From positions 1-64,000 of the forward strand of contig JAKSOL010000012.1 in NCBI GenBank assembly GCA_024405635.1: DNA of 64,000 nt, written 5' to 3'. This DNA comes from Salinivirgaceae bacterium. GTDB taxonomy: Bacteria; Bacteroidota; Bacteroidia; Bacteroidales; SZUA-534. The first letter of the stretch is position 1. Each line of letters opens with the position of its first letter. The translations under genes and the position numbers were made by a program. Of the stretch, positions 34,925 through 44,311 are shown piece by piece. The notes beneath the pieces are model-generated. The model had not been told where the DNA came from, made no database searches, and worked only from the letters and a program-made list of their open reading frames with translations.

Positions 34925-35506
34925 ATGAGTACTGAAAACGAAGAACTAAAAAACGAGAACGAAGTTACTGACAATGCTGCAGAAACTTCAGAAACTCCCG
35001 AGCCAAAAGCTGAGAAAAAAGACAAAAAGGGACATAAAGCCGATGATAAACTGAAGAAAGAGTTGGAAGAGGCAAACGAAAAAATAGCTGAATTAAACGA
35101 CAAATATCTTCGTCTTTCGGCCGAGTTCGACAACTACAAAAAACGCACTTTGAAAGAGCGCAGCGATATGCTTAAAACCATTAGCGGCGACACTTTGTCG
35201 GGTATGTTACCAGTTATTGACGACCTTGAACGTGCACTAGCAAGCATTGAAAAGGCAGTTGAGATTGAACCTGTAAAAGAAGGAGTGTCGTTGATTTATA
35301 GCAAACTACGAGAGTATATGAAAAATAAAGGCTTGGTTGAAATCGAAGCATTGAACCAAGATTTTGATACCGATTTGCATGAGGCTGTTGCTCAATTTCC
35401 AGCCCAATCCGACGACATGAAAGGTAAAGTGGTTGACGTTATTCAAAAGGGCTACAAAATCGACACCAAAGTGGTGCGTTTTGCTAAAGTTGTAGTTGGT
35501 ATCTAA
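34925..35506 (+). CDS. grpE: GrpE nucleotide exchange factor
   Basis: A 193-residue protein with a charged coiled-coil N-terminus (ENEELKNENEV through EEANEKIAELNDKYLRL) and the GrpE core AEFDNYKKRTLKER, then LPVIDDLERAL and the C-terminal VDVIQKGYKID and VRFAKVVVG. It drives ADP release from DnaK. It is followed 15 bases later by dnaJ. No CIRCE-like operator was recognised upstream. Confidence 0.95.
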   Translation: MSTENEELKNENEVTDNAAETSETPEPKAEKKDKKGHKADDKLKKELEEANEKIAELNDKYLRLSAEFDNYKKRTLKERSDMLKTISGDTLSGMLPVIDDLERALASIEKAVEIEPVKEGVSLIYSKLREYMKNKGLVEIEALNQDFDTDLHEAVAQFPAQSDDMKGKVVDVIQKGYKIDTKVVRFAKVVVGI

Positions 35507-35521
35507 AAAAACATTGTCAGT

Positions 35522-36673
35522 ATGAGCAAACGCGATTATTACGAAGTGCTGGAGGTTCCTAAAACAGCCACAGCCGATGAAATAAAAAAGGCCTATCGTA
35601 AAATGGCTATAAAATATCACCCCGATAAAAATCCAGGTGATAAAGAAGCTGAAGAAAAATTTAAAGAAGCAGCTGAAGCATACGATGTTTTGAGCGATCC
35701 TAACAAGCGCCAACGATACGACCAATTTGGCCACGCAGGAATGGGTGGCAACGGTGGTTTTAGTGGAGGAGGAATGTCAATGGACGATATCTTCTCTCAC
35801 TTTGGCGACATTTTCGGAGGAGGAGGATTTGGCGGATTCGGTTCGTTTTTTGGAGGCGGTGGCGGAGGCCAACGTCGTCGTCAAAACCGAGGTTCAGATT
35901 TGCGGGTAACCGTTAAATTGTCGTTGAGCGATGTGGTTAACGGTGTTCAGAAAAAAATTAAAGTACGCCGCGATGTGGCATGCTCGTGCTGTAACGGAAC
36001 AGGTGCAAAAGATTCTAACTCCTACAATACTTGTAGCAACTGTCGCGGAACAGGCTATGTTACTCGCATTACAAACACAATGCTTGGCCAAATGCAAAGT
36101 TCAGCACCTTGTCCAAACTGTCAAGGCGAAGGCCGTACAATAGTAAATAAATGTACTGAATGCGGTGGCGAGGGTGTGATTCAAAAAGAAGAAGTTGTAA
36201 CCATTGACATTCCTGCAGGAGTTGCCGATGGTATGGAACTCTCGATGCGTGGCGCAGGAAATGCAGCTCGTCGTGGTGGCATTGCTGGCGATTTGCGAAT
36301 ACTTGTTCGCGAAGAGGAGCATCCAGACCTTACTCGCGATGGTAATGACCTTATATATGACTTGTTCCTTTCAATGCCCGATGCTATACTTGGTACCACT
36401 GCTGAAATACCAACAGTTGATGGTAAGGTTAAAATAAAGATTGACAAAGGCACGCAATCTGGTAAAATGTTGCGTTTGCGAGGAAAAGGTATTCCAGATG
36501 TAAATGGTTACGGACGCGGCGATTTGTTAGTCAATATTCAAATTTGGACTCCGCAAGACATTAGTTCTGATGAGGCTAAATTGGTTGAAAAACTTAAAGC
36601 TTCGCCAAATTTCGATCCTATGGGAAGTAAAAACCAATCGTTTTTTGAAAAAATTAAGAATCATTTTTCGTAA
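35522..36673 (+). CDS. dnaJ: Chaperone DnaJ
   Basis: A 383-residue type I DnaJ with a J domain containing HPD ([11 protein letters not shown]), a Gly/Phe-rich stretch (about residues 75-120), four CxxCxGxG zinc-finger repeats ([30 protein letters not shown]) and the substrate-binding C-terminal domains. It stimulates DnaK ATPase activity. The stop overlaps the next ATG as TAATG, coupling it to mpl. Confidence 0.97.
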   Translation: MSKRDYYEVLEVPKTATADEIKKAYRKMAIKYHPDKNPGDKEAEEKFKEAAEAYDVLSDPNKRQRYDQFGHAGMGGNGGFSGGGMSMDDIFSHFGDIFGGGGFGGFGSFFGGGGGGQRRRQNRGSDLRVTVKLSLSDVVNGVQKKIKVRRDVACSCCNGTGAKDSNSYNTCSNCRGTGYVTRITNTMLGQMQSSAPCPNCQGEGRTIVNKCTECGGEGVIQKEEVVTIDIPAGVADGMELSMRGAGNAARRGGIAGDLRILVREEEHPDLTRDGNDLIYDLFLSMPDAILGTTAEIPTVDGKVKIKIDKGTQSGKMLRLRGKGIPDVNGYGRGDLLVNIQIWTPQDISSDEAKLVEKLKASPNFDPMGSKNQSFFEKIKNHFS

Positions 36674-38031
36674 TGCACTATCATTTTATAGCAATTGGCG
36701 GTAGCGCCATGCACAATTTGGCTATCGCACTTCACCAAAAAGGCGAAAAAGTTACAGGCTCCGACGATGAGATTTTTGAGCCATCGCGTTCGCGCTTGGC
36801 AGCTCATGGCCTGTTGCCTAATTACCAAGGTTGGAATCCCGATGTAATTACATCCGATGTTGATGCCATTGTTTTGGGAATGCACGCAAAACTTGACAAC
36901 CCAGAACTTATTAAAGCTCAACAACTTGGATTAAAAGTTTATTCTTATCCAGAGTTCCTATATAACCAAACAAAAGATAAAACGAGAGTTGTTATTGGTG
37001 GTAGTCACGGAAAAACAACCACAACGGCAATGGTTATGCATGTGCTAAAGTCGGTAGGAATGCCATTTGACTATATGGTTGGTGCCAAAGTTAACGGATT
37101 CGATACGATGGTTGGTTTAAGCAATGAAGCAAAAGTGGCAGTGTTTGAGGGCGATGAGTATTTAACCTCGCCAATCGATCCACGTCCAAAATTTCACTTG
37201 TATCAACCAAACATTGCATTGGTTACAGGCATTGCTTGGGACCACATCAATGTTTTCAAAACCTTTCCAGATTACGTGTGGCAATTCAGTCATTTTGCCG
37301 AATTGGTTGAAAAAAACGGTTCGTTTATTTTCTTTGAAGAAGATGCTGAACTGCAAAAAATAGCAGCAGAGTTACGTCCCGACATAAAACCTTTGCCATA
37401 CGGAACTCATAACTTTGAAATAGCCGACGGAAAAACCTATTTGGTTGATGGAGAAAATCGTTATGCACTAAATATTTTTGGTAAGCACAATTTGCAAAAC
37501 ATTTCGGGCGCATTGCAAATTTGCCTTCAGTTGGGAATCAGTAAACAAGACTTTTATACTGCAATAAGTACTTTCTGTGGTGCCGATCGTCGTTTGCAGC
37601 AAATTTACCAATCAGATAATGGTATCGCATTTTACGATTTTGCACATTCGCCATCAAAACTAAAGGCAACTATTGAGGCTGTTCGGTTGCAATTCCCTGA
37701 CAAGAAAATTGTGGCCTGCATGGAATTACATACATATAGCAGTTTGAGTAGCAATTTCTTGGAGCAATATAACGGTACAATGAGTCAGGCTGACGAAGCG
37801 TATGTTTTCTTTAGCCATCATGCAATAGAACTTAAGCGTCTTGAAGAGATTTCGGTGGCGCAAGTTGAGGCATCATTTAACAAGGATGGATTAAAAGCTT
37901 TTGATGATGTTGATGCGTTAATTGACGTTTTGAAGAATCAAAAACGTTCAAATTTTGTATTGCTATTTTTGAGCTCAGGCAATTTTGCTGGTCAAAACTT
38001 AAAAGAACTTGCATCGGAAATAGTTGGCTAA
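36673..38031 (+). CDS. mpl: UDP-N-acetylmuramate:tripeptide ligase (Mpl-type Mur ligase)
   Basis: A 452-residue Mur ligase. [31 protein letters not shown] at the start is the MurC/Mpl Rossmann region (given here only as the opening of the gene; see residues 1-31), followed by the ATP loop GGSHGKTTTTAMV, EGDEYLTSP, and the Mpl-like AFYDFAHSPSK. The alanyl-gamma-glutamyl-diaminopimelate ligase recycles cell-wall tripeptide. It is translationally coupled to dnaJ and ends with a strong terminator. MurC is the alternative, but the position outside a murein cluster and the AHSP motif favour Mpl. Confidence 0.88.
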   Translation: MHYHFIAIGGSAMHNLAIALHQKGEKVTGSDDEIFEPSRSRLAAHGLLPNYQGWNPDVITSDVDAIVLGMHAKLDNPELIKAQQLGLKVYSYPEFLYNQTKDKTRVVIGGSHGKTTTTAMVMHVLKSVGMPFDYMVGAKVNGFDTMVGLSNEAKVAVFEGDEYLTSPIDPRPKFHLYQPNIALVTGIAWDHINVFKTFPDYVWQFSHFAELVEKNGSFIFFEEDAELQKIAAELRPDIKPLPYGTHNFEIADGKTYLVDGENRYALNIFGKHNLQNISGALQICLQLGISKQDFYTAISTFCGADRRLQQIYQSDNGIAFYDFAHSPSKLKATIEAVRLQFPDKKIVACMELHTYSSLSSNFLEQYNGTMSQADEAYVFFSHHAIELKRLEEISVAQVEASFNKDGLKAFDDVDALIDVLKNQKRSNFVLLFLSSGNFAGQNLKELASEIVG

Positions 38032-38058
38032 TAACTTAAAAATGAGCGACATATAATA

Positions 38059-38088
38059 AGAGAGGCCATTTGGTCTCTCTTTTTTTTT
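38059..38088 (+). terminator. Terminator after mpl
   Basis: AGAGAGGCC (38059-38067) pairs with GGTCTCTCT (38072-38080) over a four-base loop, followed by eight T residues. The T tract overlaps the -33 element of the next promoter. Confidence 0.9.
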
Positions 38089-38116
38089 GATTTGTATTCG
38101 TAAAAAGCTATTTTTA
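38086..38116 (+). promoter_or_regulatory. Probable promoter of the first TonB gene
   Basis: TTTG at 38086-38089, a 19-base spacer, and TATTTTTA at 38109-38116 (one mismatch to TAnnTTTG). The -33 box lies within the terminator's T tract. Confidence 0.45.
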
Positions 38117-38140
38117 AGAGAACAATAAAACCATACAACT

Positions 38141-38824
38141 ATGGAAATGAAAAAGAACCCCAAAGCCGACATGCAACGCCACACTGGCCTATTCTTGGAA
38201 ATTGGGTTGGCTTTATCATTAGCACTGGTATTAGGCGTAATTTCATACACAGTGCGCGAGAAAAACACCTCTTTCTTGACCGACAATCGCGGTGAGGAAT
38301 TGAGCGAGGAACTATTACCTATTAATACCTATAGGCAAGAAACTCCACCTCCACCAAAAGAGATGCCAAAAATTGCTGAGATTATCAATATTATTGACGA
38401 CCCCGATGTGGAAATTCCTGATGATATATGGGAGGTTGTTGATCCAGAAGATAATCTTGCAGTTGACATTATTCCAATGGATTTTACTGAAGAAGTTGTT
38501 GAAGACGAAGTTCCATTTATCACCGCTGAAGTGATGCCGGAATTTCCGGGAGGAATAGTAGCATTGCAAAAGTACATTGCTCAACACGTTGTTTTTCCTG
38601 AAGTTGCAAAACAAAATGGTGCACAAGGAAAAGTGTATGTTAGTTTTGTTATAGGTAAAACTGGCGAAGTTGAGGATGTAAAAATACTTCGTGGAGTTGA
38701 TCCTGCGCTTGACAAAGAGGCAATTCGTGTAGTAAAGAGCCTTCCAAAGTGGAAACCAGGCTCGCAACGTGGAAAAGCAGTGAGGGTGGCATATAACGTA
38801 CCAATTAGTTTTAAACTAAATTAG
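38141..38824 (+). CDS. TonB-family energy transducer (first copy)
   Basis: A 227-residue protein: a short cytosolic N-terminus, one membrane helix (about residues 20-45, IGLALSLALVLGVISYTV), an acidic and Pro-rich periplasmic linker (TPPPPKEMPKIAEIINIID) and a C-terminal TonB domain (MPEFPGGIVALQKYIAQHV; GKVYVSFVIGKTGEVEDVKI). The family couples the inner-membrane proton motive force to outer-membrane receptors. A close paralogue follows 231 bases later with its own promoter. No ExbB/ExbD genes lie nearby. Confidence 0.9.
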   Translation: MEMKKNPKADMQRHTGLFLEIGLALSLALVLGVISYTVREKNTSFLTDNRGEELSEELLPINTYRQETPPPPKEMPKIAEIINIIDDPDVEIPDDIWEVVDPEDNLAVDIIPMDFTEEVVEDEVPFITAEVMPEFPGGIVALQKYIAQHVVFPEVAKQNGAQGKVYVSFVIGKTGEVEDVKILRGVDPALDKEAIRVVKSLPKWKPGSQRGKAVRVAYNVPISFKLN

Positions 38825-38840
38825 TAAAACATATAGTTCG

Positions 38841-38878
38841 AAAAGCCGATAATTGATTTTCCAATTGTCGGCTTTTTT
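38841..38878 (+). terminator. Terminator after the first TonB gene
   Basis: AAGCCGATAATTG pairs with CAATTGTCGGCTT, followed by a T run. The stem arm resembles that of the terminator after the second TonB gene (AAGCCGACA). Confidence 0.85.
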
Positions 38879-39002
38879 AGTGTTATGCCAATTGAAATTT
38901 AGTATCAAGAGTTCAGTGTAGGCTAATTGTAGTAGCCCAATATGTTGTAACACAATTGTTTCAATTAGCGATTAAGTAGTAACAAACGATTGCATTTTTT
39001 GC

Positions 39003-39033
39003 TTTGTTTTTCTAATCAAAGATTCTACTTTAG
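39003..39033 (+). promoter_or_regulatory. Promoter of the second TonB gene
   Basis: TTTG at 39003-39006, a 19-base spacer, and TACTTTAG at 39026-39033 (one mismatch to TAnnTTTG), 22 bases before the chosen ATG. It also argues for the shorter start, since the longer frame would begin upstream of it. Confidence 0.6.
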
Positions 39034-39055
39034 GCGCATCAAAAAAATCATTTTT

Positions 39056-39736
39056 ATGGAACTAAAAAAGAACCCAAAAGCCGACATGAGCCGTCATGCT
39101 TTTCTCTTTCTAGAGATTGGTTTGGCTTGTGCTTTATTATTAGTGCTCGGCGCATTTAGCTACACGGTTCGCGAAAAAAATACCGCTGGTTTGGGCGAAC
39201 TTGAAGATGTAGTTGCAGAAGAGGAGATTATTCCTATTACACGTCAACAAGAAGCTCCACCTCCACCACCACAAGAAGTACCAAAAGTGGCTGAGGTTAT
39301 TGACATCGTAGATGACGACGTTGAAATTGAAGACGAGTTGACTATCGATGACGTTGAGGCTGACCAAGACACACAAGTTGAAATTGTGGAAATGGCAGAA
39401 GAGGAAGAGGTTGAAGAAGAGGAAGTGTTTATCGTTGTAGAAAACATGCCTGAATTCCCTGGTGGCGACGCCGCTCTTCGTAAACATATTGCACAAAACG
39501 TTGTGTTCCCTGAAATAGCCAAAGAAAACGGTATTCAAGGAAAAGTATATGTAAGCTTTGTGATTAACCAAAAAGGCGAAGTTGAGAATGTTAAAGTTCT
39601 TCGTGGCGTTGATCCTTCGCTCGATAAAGAAGCTATCCGTGTGGTTAAAGCACTTCCAAAATGGAAACCAGGTTCACAACGCGGAAAACCAGTTAAGGTT
39701 TCGTACAACGTACCTATCAATTTCCAATTGAACTAA
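39056..39736 (+). CDS. TonB-family energy transducer (second copy)
   Basis: I chose ATG 39056 (MELKKNPKADMSRHAF) because it matches the start of the first TonB gene (MEMKKNPKADMQRHTG); the longer frame from 38990 begins upstream of the promoter. The 226-residue product has the same layout: one membrane helix, an acidic Pro-rich linker, and a TonB C-terminal domain ending VSYNVPINFQLN. The linker is even more acidic than in the first copy. The pair is a clear tandem duplication, with near-identical termini and diverged linkers. Confidence 0.9.
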   Translation: MELKKNPKADMSRHAFLFLEIGLACALLLVLGAFSYTVREKNTAGLGELEDVVAEEEIIPITRQQEAPPPPPQEVPKVAEVIDIVDDDVEIEDELTIDDVEADQDTQVEIVEMAEEEEVEEEEVFIVVENMPEFPGGDAALRKHIAQNVVFPEIAKENGIQGKVYVSFVINQKGEVENVKVLRGVDPSLDKEAIRVVKALPKWKPGSQRGKPVKVSYNVPINFQLN

Positions 39737-39759
39737 CCAAGAACCTAACAAATAACACC

Positions 39760-39793
39760 AAGCCGACAGCTTTCTTAGTTGTCGGCTTTTTTT
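39760..39793. terminator. Terminator after the second TonB gene
   Basis: AAGCCGACA (39760-39768) pairs with TGTCGGCTT (39780-39788), with a T run on the plus side. The convergent mutT-like gene ends 31 bases further on. Confidence 0.85.
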
Positions 39794-39823
39794 GTTCATG
39801 GTTGTTGGCTAAAATTTAGTTTG

Positions 39824-40237
39824 TTACTTGCTGTTATAGTCTTCTATTATTTTGTGAACAATAGGAAGGTCGGCAGCAGCCCAATCAAGATGCATAAGCT
39901 CGTTTGCTTTGAGCCAAGCGAAATCATTGTGTTCAGTGAGTTGAAATGTGTTAGAAGTTTGTTCGCAAGCAAATGCCTGCATTGTAATGTCAAAATCGGG
40001 GTAGCTGTGATGTACTGTGCATAATGCTTTTTTTATAGCTATTTGCATGTGCAGTTCTTCGCCAATTTCACGAACAATGGCATCTTCTGGAGTCTCGTTA
40101 GGTTCAATTTTCCCACCAGGGAATTCCCATTTCCATGATGTATAATTATGAATGCTTGCAGCCCGTTGTGTGCAAAGTATCTGTCTGTTACTATTTATAA
40201 TAACAGCAGCAACAACACTAACGTGTTTGCGGTTCAT
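39824..40237 (-). CDS. MutT-family Nudix hydrolase
   Basis: A 137-residue protein with a complete Nudix box (GGKIEPNETPEDAIVREIGEEL). The N-terminal VVAAVIINSNRQILCTQR and WEFPGGKIE are typical of MutT-type 8-oxo-dGTP pyrophosphatases, which clean the nucleotide pool, although other substrates are possible. It begins eight bases after the stop of the upstream DUF4835 gene on the same strand, so it is likely the end of the bamD-rpoZ-coaBC-DUF4835 transcript. Confidence 0.88.
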   Translation of the reverse strand: MNRKHVSVVAAVIINSNRQILCTQRAASIHNYTSWKWEFPGGKIEPNETPEDAIVREIGEELHMQIAIKKALCTVHHSYPDFDITMQAFACEQTSNTFQLTEHNDFAWLKANELMHLDWAAADLPIVHKIIEDYNSK

Positions 40238-40245
40238 TTGAATAT

Positions 40246-41148
40246 TTATTTGGCGTTTTTGATTTTTTCGTACTTGCTGATGTTGCTTGCATCAATCTCC
40301 TTAAGTACGTTGTATGCTTTGTTGCGTAGCGATTGGTCAGAGCACCCACTGAATACGTTCACAAATTCTTCAACTTTTGCATCGCACATTATCTGCATTA
40401 AGTAAGATGCTGATTTTTGGCGATTAACCTTCAGTAGGTTGTTCATGTCGGTGGTTATGGTACGAACTGCGTCAATAGGGTTTGTCGCAAGCATATCCAT
40501 TCCTAGCCGGTGATAGGTGTAGTTAAATTCGCGAATTGGTGCGTAAACTGAGTTCATCAAATTTTCGGTAAGCCAATATCTGTTTCTTCTATCTTCATAC
40601 GACTTCCAACCAGTAAACTGCGAACCTTGAGCATTGGTTACAATTTGTTGTGCTTTTTCGAAATACGGAGTGCCTCCCATTTTTGAGAACGAATCGTAAT
40701 CAAATCCTAAAATGACATAAACGTAGTAGGCAATTAGCGACGAAAGGTCGTTGTGGCTGTTTTCATTAAACACAATTTCTTCGCCATCGGTGTGACGAAA
40801 ACGGACATTTTTGTCCAATATTTTCAGTATTGGCGACTCATATCCAGTGCCATATACTGGGCGACTTGATATGATTTGAATTGTACCTTGAAAATCGTCG
40901 GGATGACTATACTGCGTGATGTTAATCAACATGTTGCACTTTATACGTTCTTCGGGCTTAAAAACGTTGTTAGTCCATACCTGACTTTGTGCAAAGTCAT
41001 TAAGAGCTTTTTGAAGATTATCAAAAATTGTGCGGTCGGCACCTTGAATGTTTGAATGGTTTACTTGAATGCGTAATTCTAGTTCTTGTGCGTTGGTGGA
41101 GAATGCAAGCAGCAGCAAGAGTGAGAGTATTACGCAGTACCTTTTCAT
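40246..41148 (-). CDS. DUF4835 secreted protein
   Basis: A 300-residue protein with a signal peptide (MKRYCVILSLLLLLAFSTNAQ) and the DUF4835 pattern ELRIQVNHSNIQGADRTIFD, then FKPEERIKCNMLINIT. This Bacteroidota-specific family of unknown function is usually placed directly after coaBC, as here; the start overlaps the coaBC stop by four bases. Envelope localisation is likely. Confidence 0.9.
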   Translation of the reverse strand: MKRYCVILSLLLLLAFSTNAQELELRIQVNHSNIQGADRTIFDNLQKALNDFAQSQVWTNNVFKPEERIKCNMLINITQYSHPDDFQGTIQIISSRPVYGTGYESPILKILDKNVRFRHTDGEEIVFNENSHNDLSSLIAYYVYVILGFDYDSFSKMGGTPYFEKAQQIVTNAQGSQFTGWKSYEDRRNRYWLTENLMNSVYAPIREFNYTYHRLGMDMLATNPIDAVRTITTDMNNLLKVNRQKSASYLMQIMCDAKVEEFVNVFSGCSDQSLRNKAYNVLKEIDASNISKYEKIKNAK

Positions 41149-42350
41149 ATTGTAGAAAGGGTTTCGGTTATTTGGTCTAAAATATCGGCGGCAACTAGTT
41201 GTTTGCTTTTTTGCTCGTACTCGATTTTCTTGCCCGAACGTTGAATGATAGTGACTTTGTTAGTGTCGCATACAAATCCCGAACCCTCAACATTCGCTTG
41301 GTTCAACACAATAAAATCAAGATTCTTTTTTTCAAGTTTGCTTTGAGCGTTTGCTAATCCGTTCTCGGTTTCAAGGGCAAAACCAACTAATGCTTGTTTT
41401 TGCTTTTTTATTTTGCCAAGACTAGCAGCAATGTCGGGATTGGGTTCTAGTTGTAGAGTGAGCGATTGTTCTGTTTTTTTCATTTTTTGCTCTGCAACCA
41501 CAGCGGGGCGATAATCGGCAACAGCGGCTGATAAAATTGCAGCGTCGCAGTTTGCAAAGTGTTCCATGCAAGTGTTAAACATTTGTTGCGCCGATTCAAC
41601 GTCGATTCGAACTACTGAAGGGTTAGAAATTTTTTGTTGCGAAGTACCGCTTATTAGAATGACTTTTGCGCCACGGCTTGCTGCTTCGTTTGCAATTGCA
41701 AATCCCATTTTCCCCGATGAGTAGTTGCCAATAAAACGTACTGGATCAATTTTTTCGTACGTAGGTCCAGCGGTTACTAAAATGGTTTTTCCAGCAAGTG
41801 TCTGTTGTTTGGCAAAGTGATTAGCTATTGTGCTGGCAATTTGCTCAGGTTCTGCCATTCGTCCTTTTCCTATCAATCCGCTTGCGAGTTCACCGCTATC
41901 GGCATCTATAATAATGTTTCCAAAAGAGCGCAAAGTAGCCAAGTTGTGTTGTGTGGCTGGGTGTGCGTACATGTCCAAATCCATTGCAGGTGCAATAAAT
42001 ACGGGACATTTAGCTGATAGGTATGAAGTTACAAGAAGATTATCGGCAATGCCATTGGCCATTTTTCCTATGGTGTTGGCGGTTGCGGGCGCAATGACCA
42101 TTGCATCGGCCCATAGTCCTAGGCTGACATGGCTATTCCAATCGCCGTTTTCAGGGTTATAGAACTCGGTTAAAACGGGATTTTTTGCCAATGTGGCAAG
42201 GGTAAGAGGTGCAATAAATTGTTTGGCCGAGGGTGTCATTACAACTTTTACGTTGGCACCCTCTTTAACAAACAAACGGACGAGATAAGCCGCTTTATAG
42301 GCAGCTATCCCCCCCGTAATGCCTAGTAAGATATTTTTACCCGACAACAT
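41145..42350 (-). CDS. coaBC: Bifunctional CoaBC
   Basis: A 401-residue fusion. The N-terminal half is the flavin-dependent phosphopantothenoylcysteine decarboxylase (ITGGIAAYKAAYLVRLF; PAMDLDMYAHPATQHNL). The C-terminal half is phosphopantothenate-cysteine ligase (VTAGPTYEKIDPVRFIGNYS; FALETENG). Together they make 4'-phosphopantetheine for coenzyme A. It sits in the conserved Bacteroidota order bamD-rpoZ-coaBC-DUF4835. Confidence 0.95.
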   Translation of the reverse strand: MLSGKNILLGITGGIAAYKAAYLVRLFVKEGANVKVVMTPSAKQFIAPLTLATLAKNPVLTEFYNPENGDWNSHVSLGLWADAMVIAPATANTIGKMANGIADNLLVTSYLSAKCPVFIAPAMDLDMYAHPATQHNLATLRSFGNIIIDADSGELASGLIGKGRMAEPEQIASTIANHFAKQQTLAGKTILVTAGPTYEKIDPVRFIGNYSSGKMGFAIANEAASRGAKVILISGTSQQKISNPSVVRIDVESAQQMFNTCMEHFANCDAAILSAAVADYRPAVVAEQKMKKTEQSLTLQLEPNPDIAASLGKIKKQKQALVGFALETENGLANAQSKLEKKNLDFIVLNQANVEGSGFVCDTNKVTIIQRSGKKIEYEQKSKQLVAADILDQITETLSTI

Positions 42351-42365
42351 AATTGTTGGCCGGTT

Positions 42366-42695
42366 TTATTTTGCGTCTTCGTCAGGATGACGCCAAGTGA
42401 TTTCGTCGTTTGAGAATTCCTCGGTAGCGATAGATGTTGGTTTTGGCATCTTTTCGTAGAACTTAGAAATCTCAATTTGTTCACGGTTTTCAAATACTTC
42501 TTCTAAATTGTCGGTATATGAAGCAAACTCCTCAAGTTTGTTGCCAAGTTCTTTCTTAATCTCGGTTGAGATTTGGTTTGCGCGGCGCGAAATGATTGCG
42601 ATGCTTTGGTATAAATTACCAGTTTTTGATTCGATGCCTCTTAAATCGCGAGTAATGGTGCTCGTTGGAGCAGTAGTTTTTTTGTAATCTGCCAT
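42366..42695 (-). CDS. rpoZ: RNA polymerase Rpb6/omega subunit
   Basis: A 109-residue protein. NLYQSIAIISRRANQIS and the following helix match the Rpb6-like omega subunit of Bacteroidota, which differs from the proteobacterial RpoZ. It lies three bases after bamD and upstream of coaBC, the expected order for this phylum. It stabilises the RNA polymerase beta-prime subunit. Confidence 0.82.
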   Translation of the reverse strand: MADYKKTTAPTSTITRDLRGIESKTGNLYQSIAIISRRANQISTEIKKELGNKLEEFASYTDNLEEVFENREQIEISKFYEKMPKPTSIATEEFSNDEITWRHPDEDAK

Positions 42696-42698
42696 CTC

Positions 42699-43493
42699 TT
42701 ATAAATTTTTGATTTGGTTTACTGTTTTTTGGTACATGTCCTCAATTTCTTTAATGTATTGAGATTGAGGATATTCGTCTATAAATGCGTAGTATTCAGT
42801 AACTGTGTTTTGAAAACGTTCAGCTTTTTTTGATTCAATGCTATTTTCAGCTAATAAATAGCTCGATTTTACCACCATATACATTAGTTCTTCGCGGTAT
42901 TTTGTATCGGGATATTCTTTCAAACTATTGTGAAGAGTAATGGTAGCTGCTTGGTAATCGCCAATTTGGTAGTATAGTTTGGCGGTCATGTATGATTTTT
43001 CTTCTAGTTTGTGTCTCAATTCGCTTATCAAGTTGTTGCAGTCTTCAACTTTGTTACCGTTAGGGAATTTGTTTATGTAAGTTTGAAATGCATTAATGGC
43101 TTTAATTGTAGTAGTTTGGTCTAGGTCGGGTCGTGGAGAGTCTTTGTAGTAGCAATATGCTGCCATGTAGTATGCCAACTCAACGCTATCGTTAAGTGGA
43201 TATGTGGTGTAAAAGTTCTCAAAGTAGTGAGACCCAAACACGTAGTCGCCTAAATGGTAAAAGCAATCGGCATACAAAAACAAAGCCCTTTCTCCTTTGT
43301 CGCTACCTTTCATTACGTTAACAACGTTGTCAAACAATGTTTTTGCACGGAAATAGTCGCCGTATTCGTAGTAATCGAGCGCTTTGTTGTACATTAGGTT
43401 ATAGTCGTTGCTTTGTTGGATACGATAATACTCGCTGCAATTAGCGAATAGTAATCCTAACAACAACCAAGCTATGCTTTTAATTTTATTCAT
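42699..43493 (-). CDS. bamD: Outer-membrane assembly lipoprotein BamD
   Basis: A 264-residue lipoprotein with a signal peptide and lipobox (LLGLLFANCSEYY, Cys near residue 19) and tetratricopeptide-like helices (YNKALDYYEYGDYFRAKTLFD; KNAINAFQTYINKFPNGNK-like). BamD is the essential lipoprotein partner of BamA in inserting outer-membrane barrels. It is first of the conserved bamD-rpoZ-coaBC-DUF4835 block. A -7-like box (TATATTTG on the minus strand, 43563-43570) lies upstream. Confidence 0.9.
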   Translation of the reverse strand: MNKIKSIAWLLLGLLFANCSEYYRIQQSNDYNLMYNKALDYYEYGDYFRAKTLFDNVVNVMKGSDKGERALFLYADCFYHLGDYVFGSHYFENFYTTYPLNDSVELAYYMAAYCYYKDSPRPDLDQTTTIKAINAFQTYINKFPNGNKVEDCNNLISELRHKLEEKSYMTAKLYYQIGDYQAATITLHNSLKEYPDTKYREELMYMVVKSSYLLAENSIESKKAERFQNTVTEYYAFIDEYPQSQYIKEIEDMYQKTVNQIKNL

Positions 43494-43828
43494 AACTGCT
43501 TATAAACTATTACCTAACGTGCTTTTTTGATATTTATTGGATACAACCCAAAAAATGGACTGCAAATATACATAAATGCTTTATAGTTAATATTCTATTT
43601 TTCTTCTTTGCTATGCTTTTAGGTATGTTTTTGCGATATTTGTTTTGGTTGTTGTGCAGTACGTTGTTTTTTTCTTTTATGGTGGTTTATGGTGTCGAAA
43701 TATGTAATTGCTTTGGTTATGTGTGGTTTAAACTAAAAAAGTTTGTGCTTTTTTGTTAATAAATAGACAATAATCATAAAAATAATGTTGATATATTCGC
43801 ACATGGAACTATTGTAAATGACAAATTG
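43494..43828. other. 335-bp divergent intergenic region
   Basis: AT-rich, with no gene. It contains the bamD -7-like box and, on the plus strand, a TATATTCG element near 43791 before the membrane-protein gene. The same string (TTGATATATTCGCA) occurs before the glycosyltransferase gene near 25131, so it may be a variant promoter. Confidence 0.5.
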
Positions 43829-44311
43829 ATGAAATTGCTAAAAAAAATAAAGCTGAAGAATGTGTACATAGTTTTGATGGCGTTTTACCTTATTGTGGTA
43901 GGTATAATGTGTATGTATGCAAATTCGGCAGTTGATTTGGTTAAGGGTAGCGATTTGTTTGAAACGTTAAATAAAATCCAAAAGCCGATAAGTGTTGCCA
44001 ATATTGTGTTTTTTGCAGTGCTGTTGGTAGTTTCGGTGTTTATTTATATGCATCATAACAAAAAAATGCCAATGTATTTGGCATGCGCAACTTATAGCGC
44101 ATTCACGTTATTTATATATGTGCGATTAAGCCAAATATTTTATCAGGTTGGCGGCGATGGACCTACTTCGGGCAATTATTGGCTCCTTGTCTTTATTGGT
44201 GTTATTTTTATTGCTGGTGCGTTAATTGTTTCGGCCATGGCCACAATAGCCATCAAGAATTTACTTAAGCATAATCAAAAAATCAATTATATAGAAAGGA
44301 AACAGAAATGA
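43829..44311 (+). CDS. Four-helix membrane protein, unknown function
   Basis: I chose the ATG at 43829 over the TTG one codon upstream. The 160-residue protein has four membrane helices (about residues 10-32, 50-72, 78-100 and 115-140) and a basic C-terminal tail (KNLLKHNQKINYIERKQK). I recognise no family. It overlaps the start of the SiaC-like gene by four bases (ATGA), so the two are translationally coupled and may act together. Confidence 0.65.
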   Translation: MKLLKKIKLKNVYIVLMAFYLIVVGIMCMYANSAVDLVKGSDLFETLNKIQKPISVANIVFFAVLLVVSVFIYMHHNKKMPMYLACATYSAFTLFIYVRLSQIFYQVGGDGPTSGNYWLLVFIGVIFIAGALIVSAMATIAIKNLLKHNQKINYIERKQK

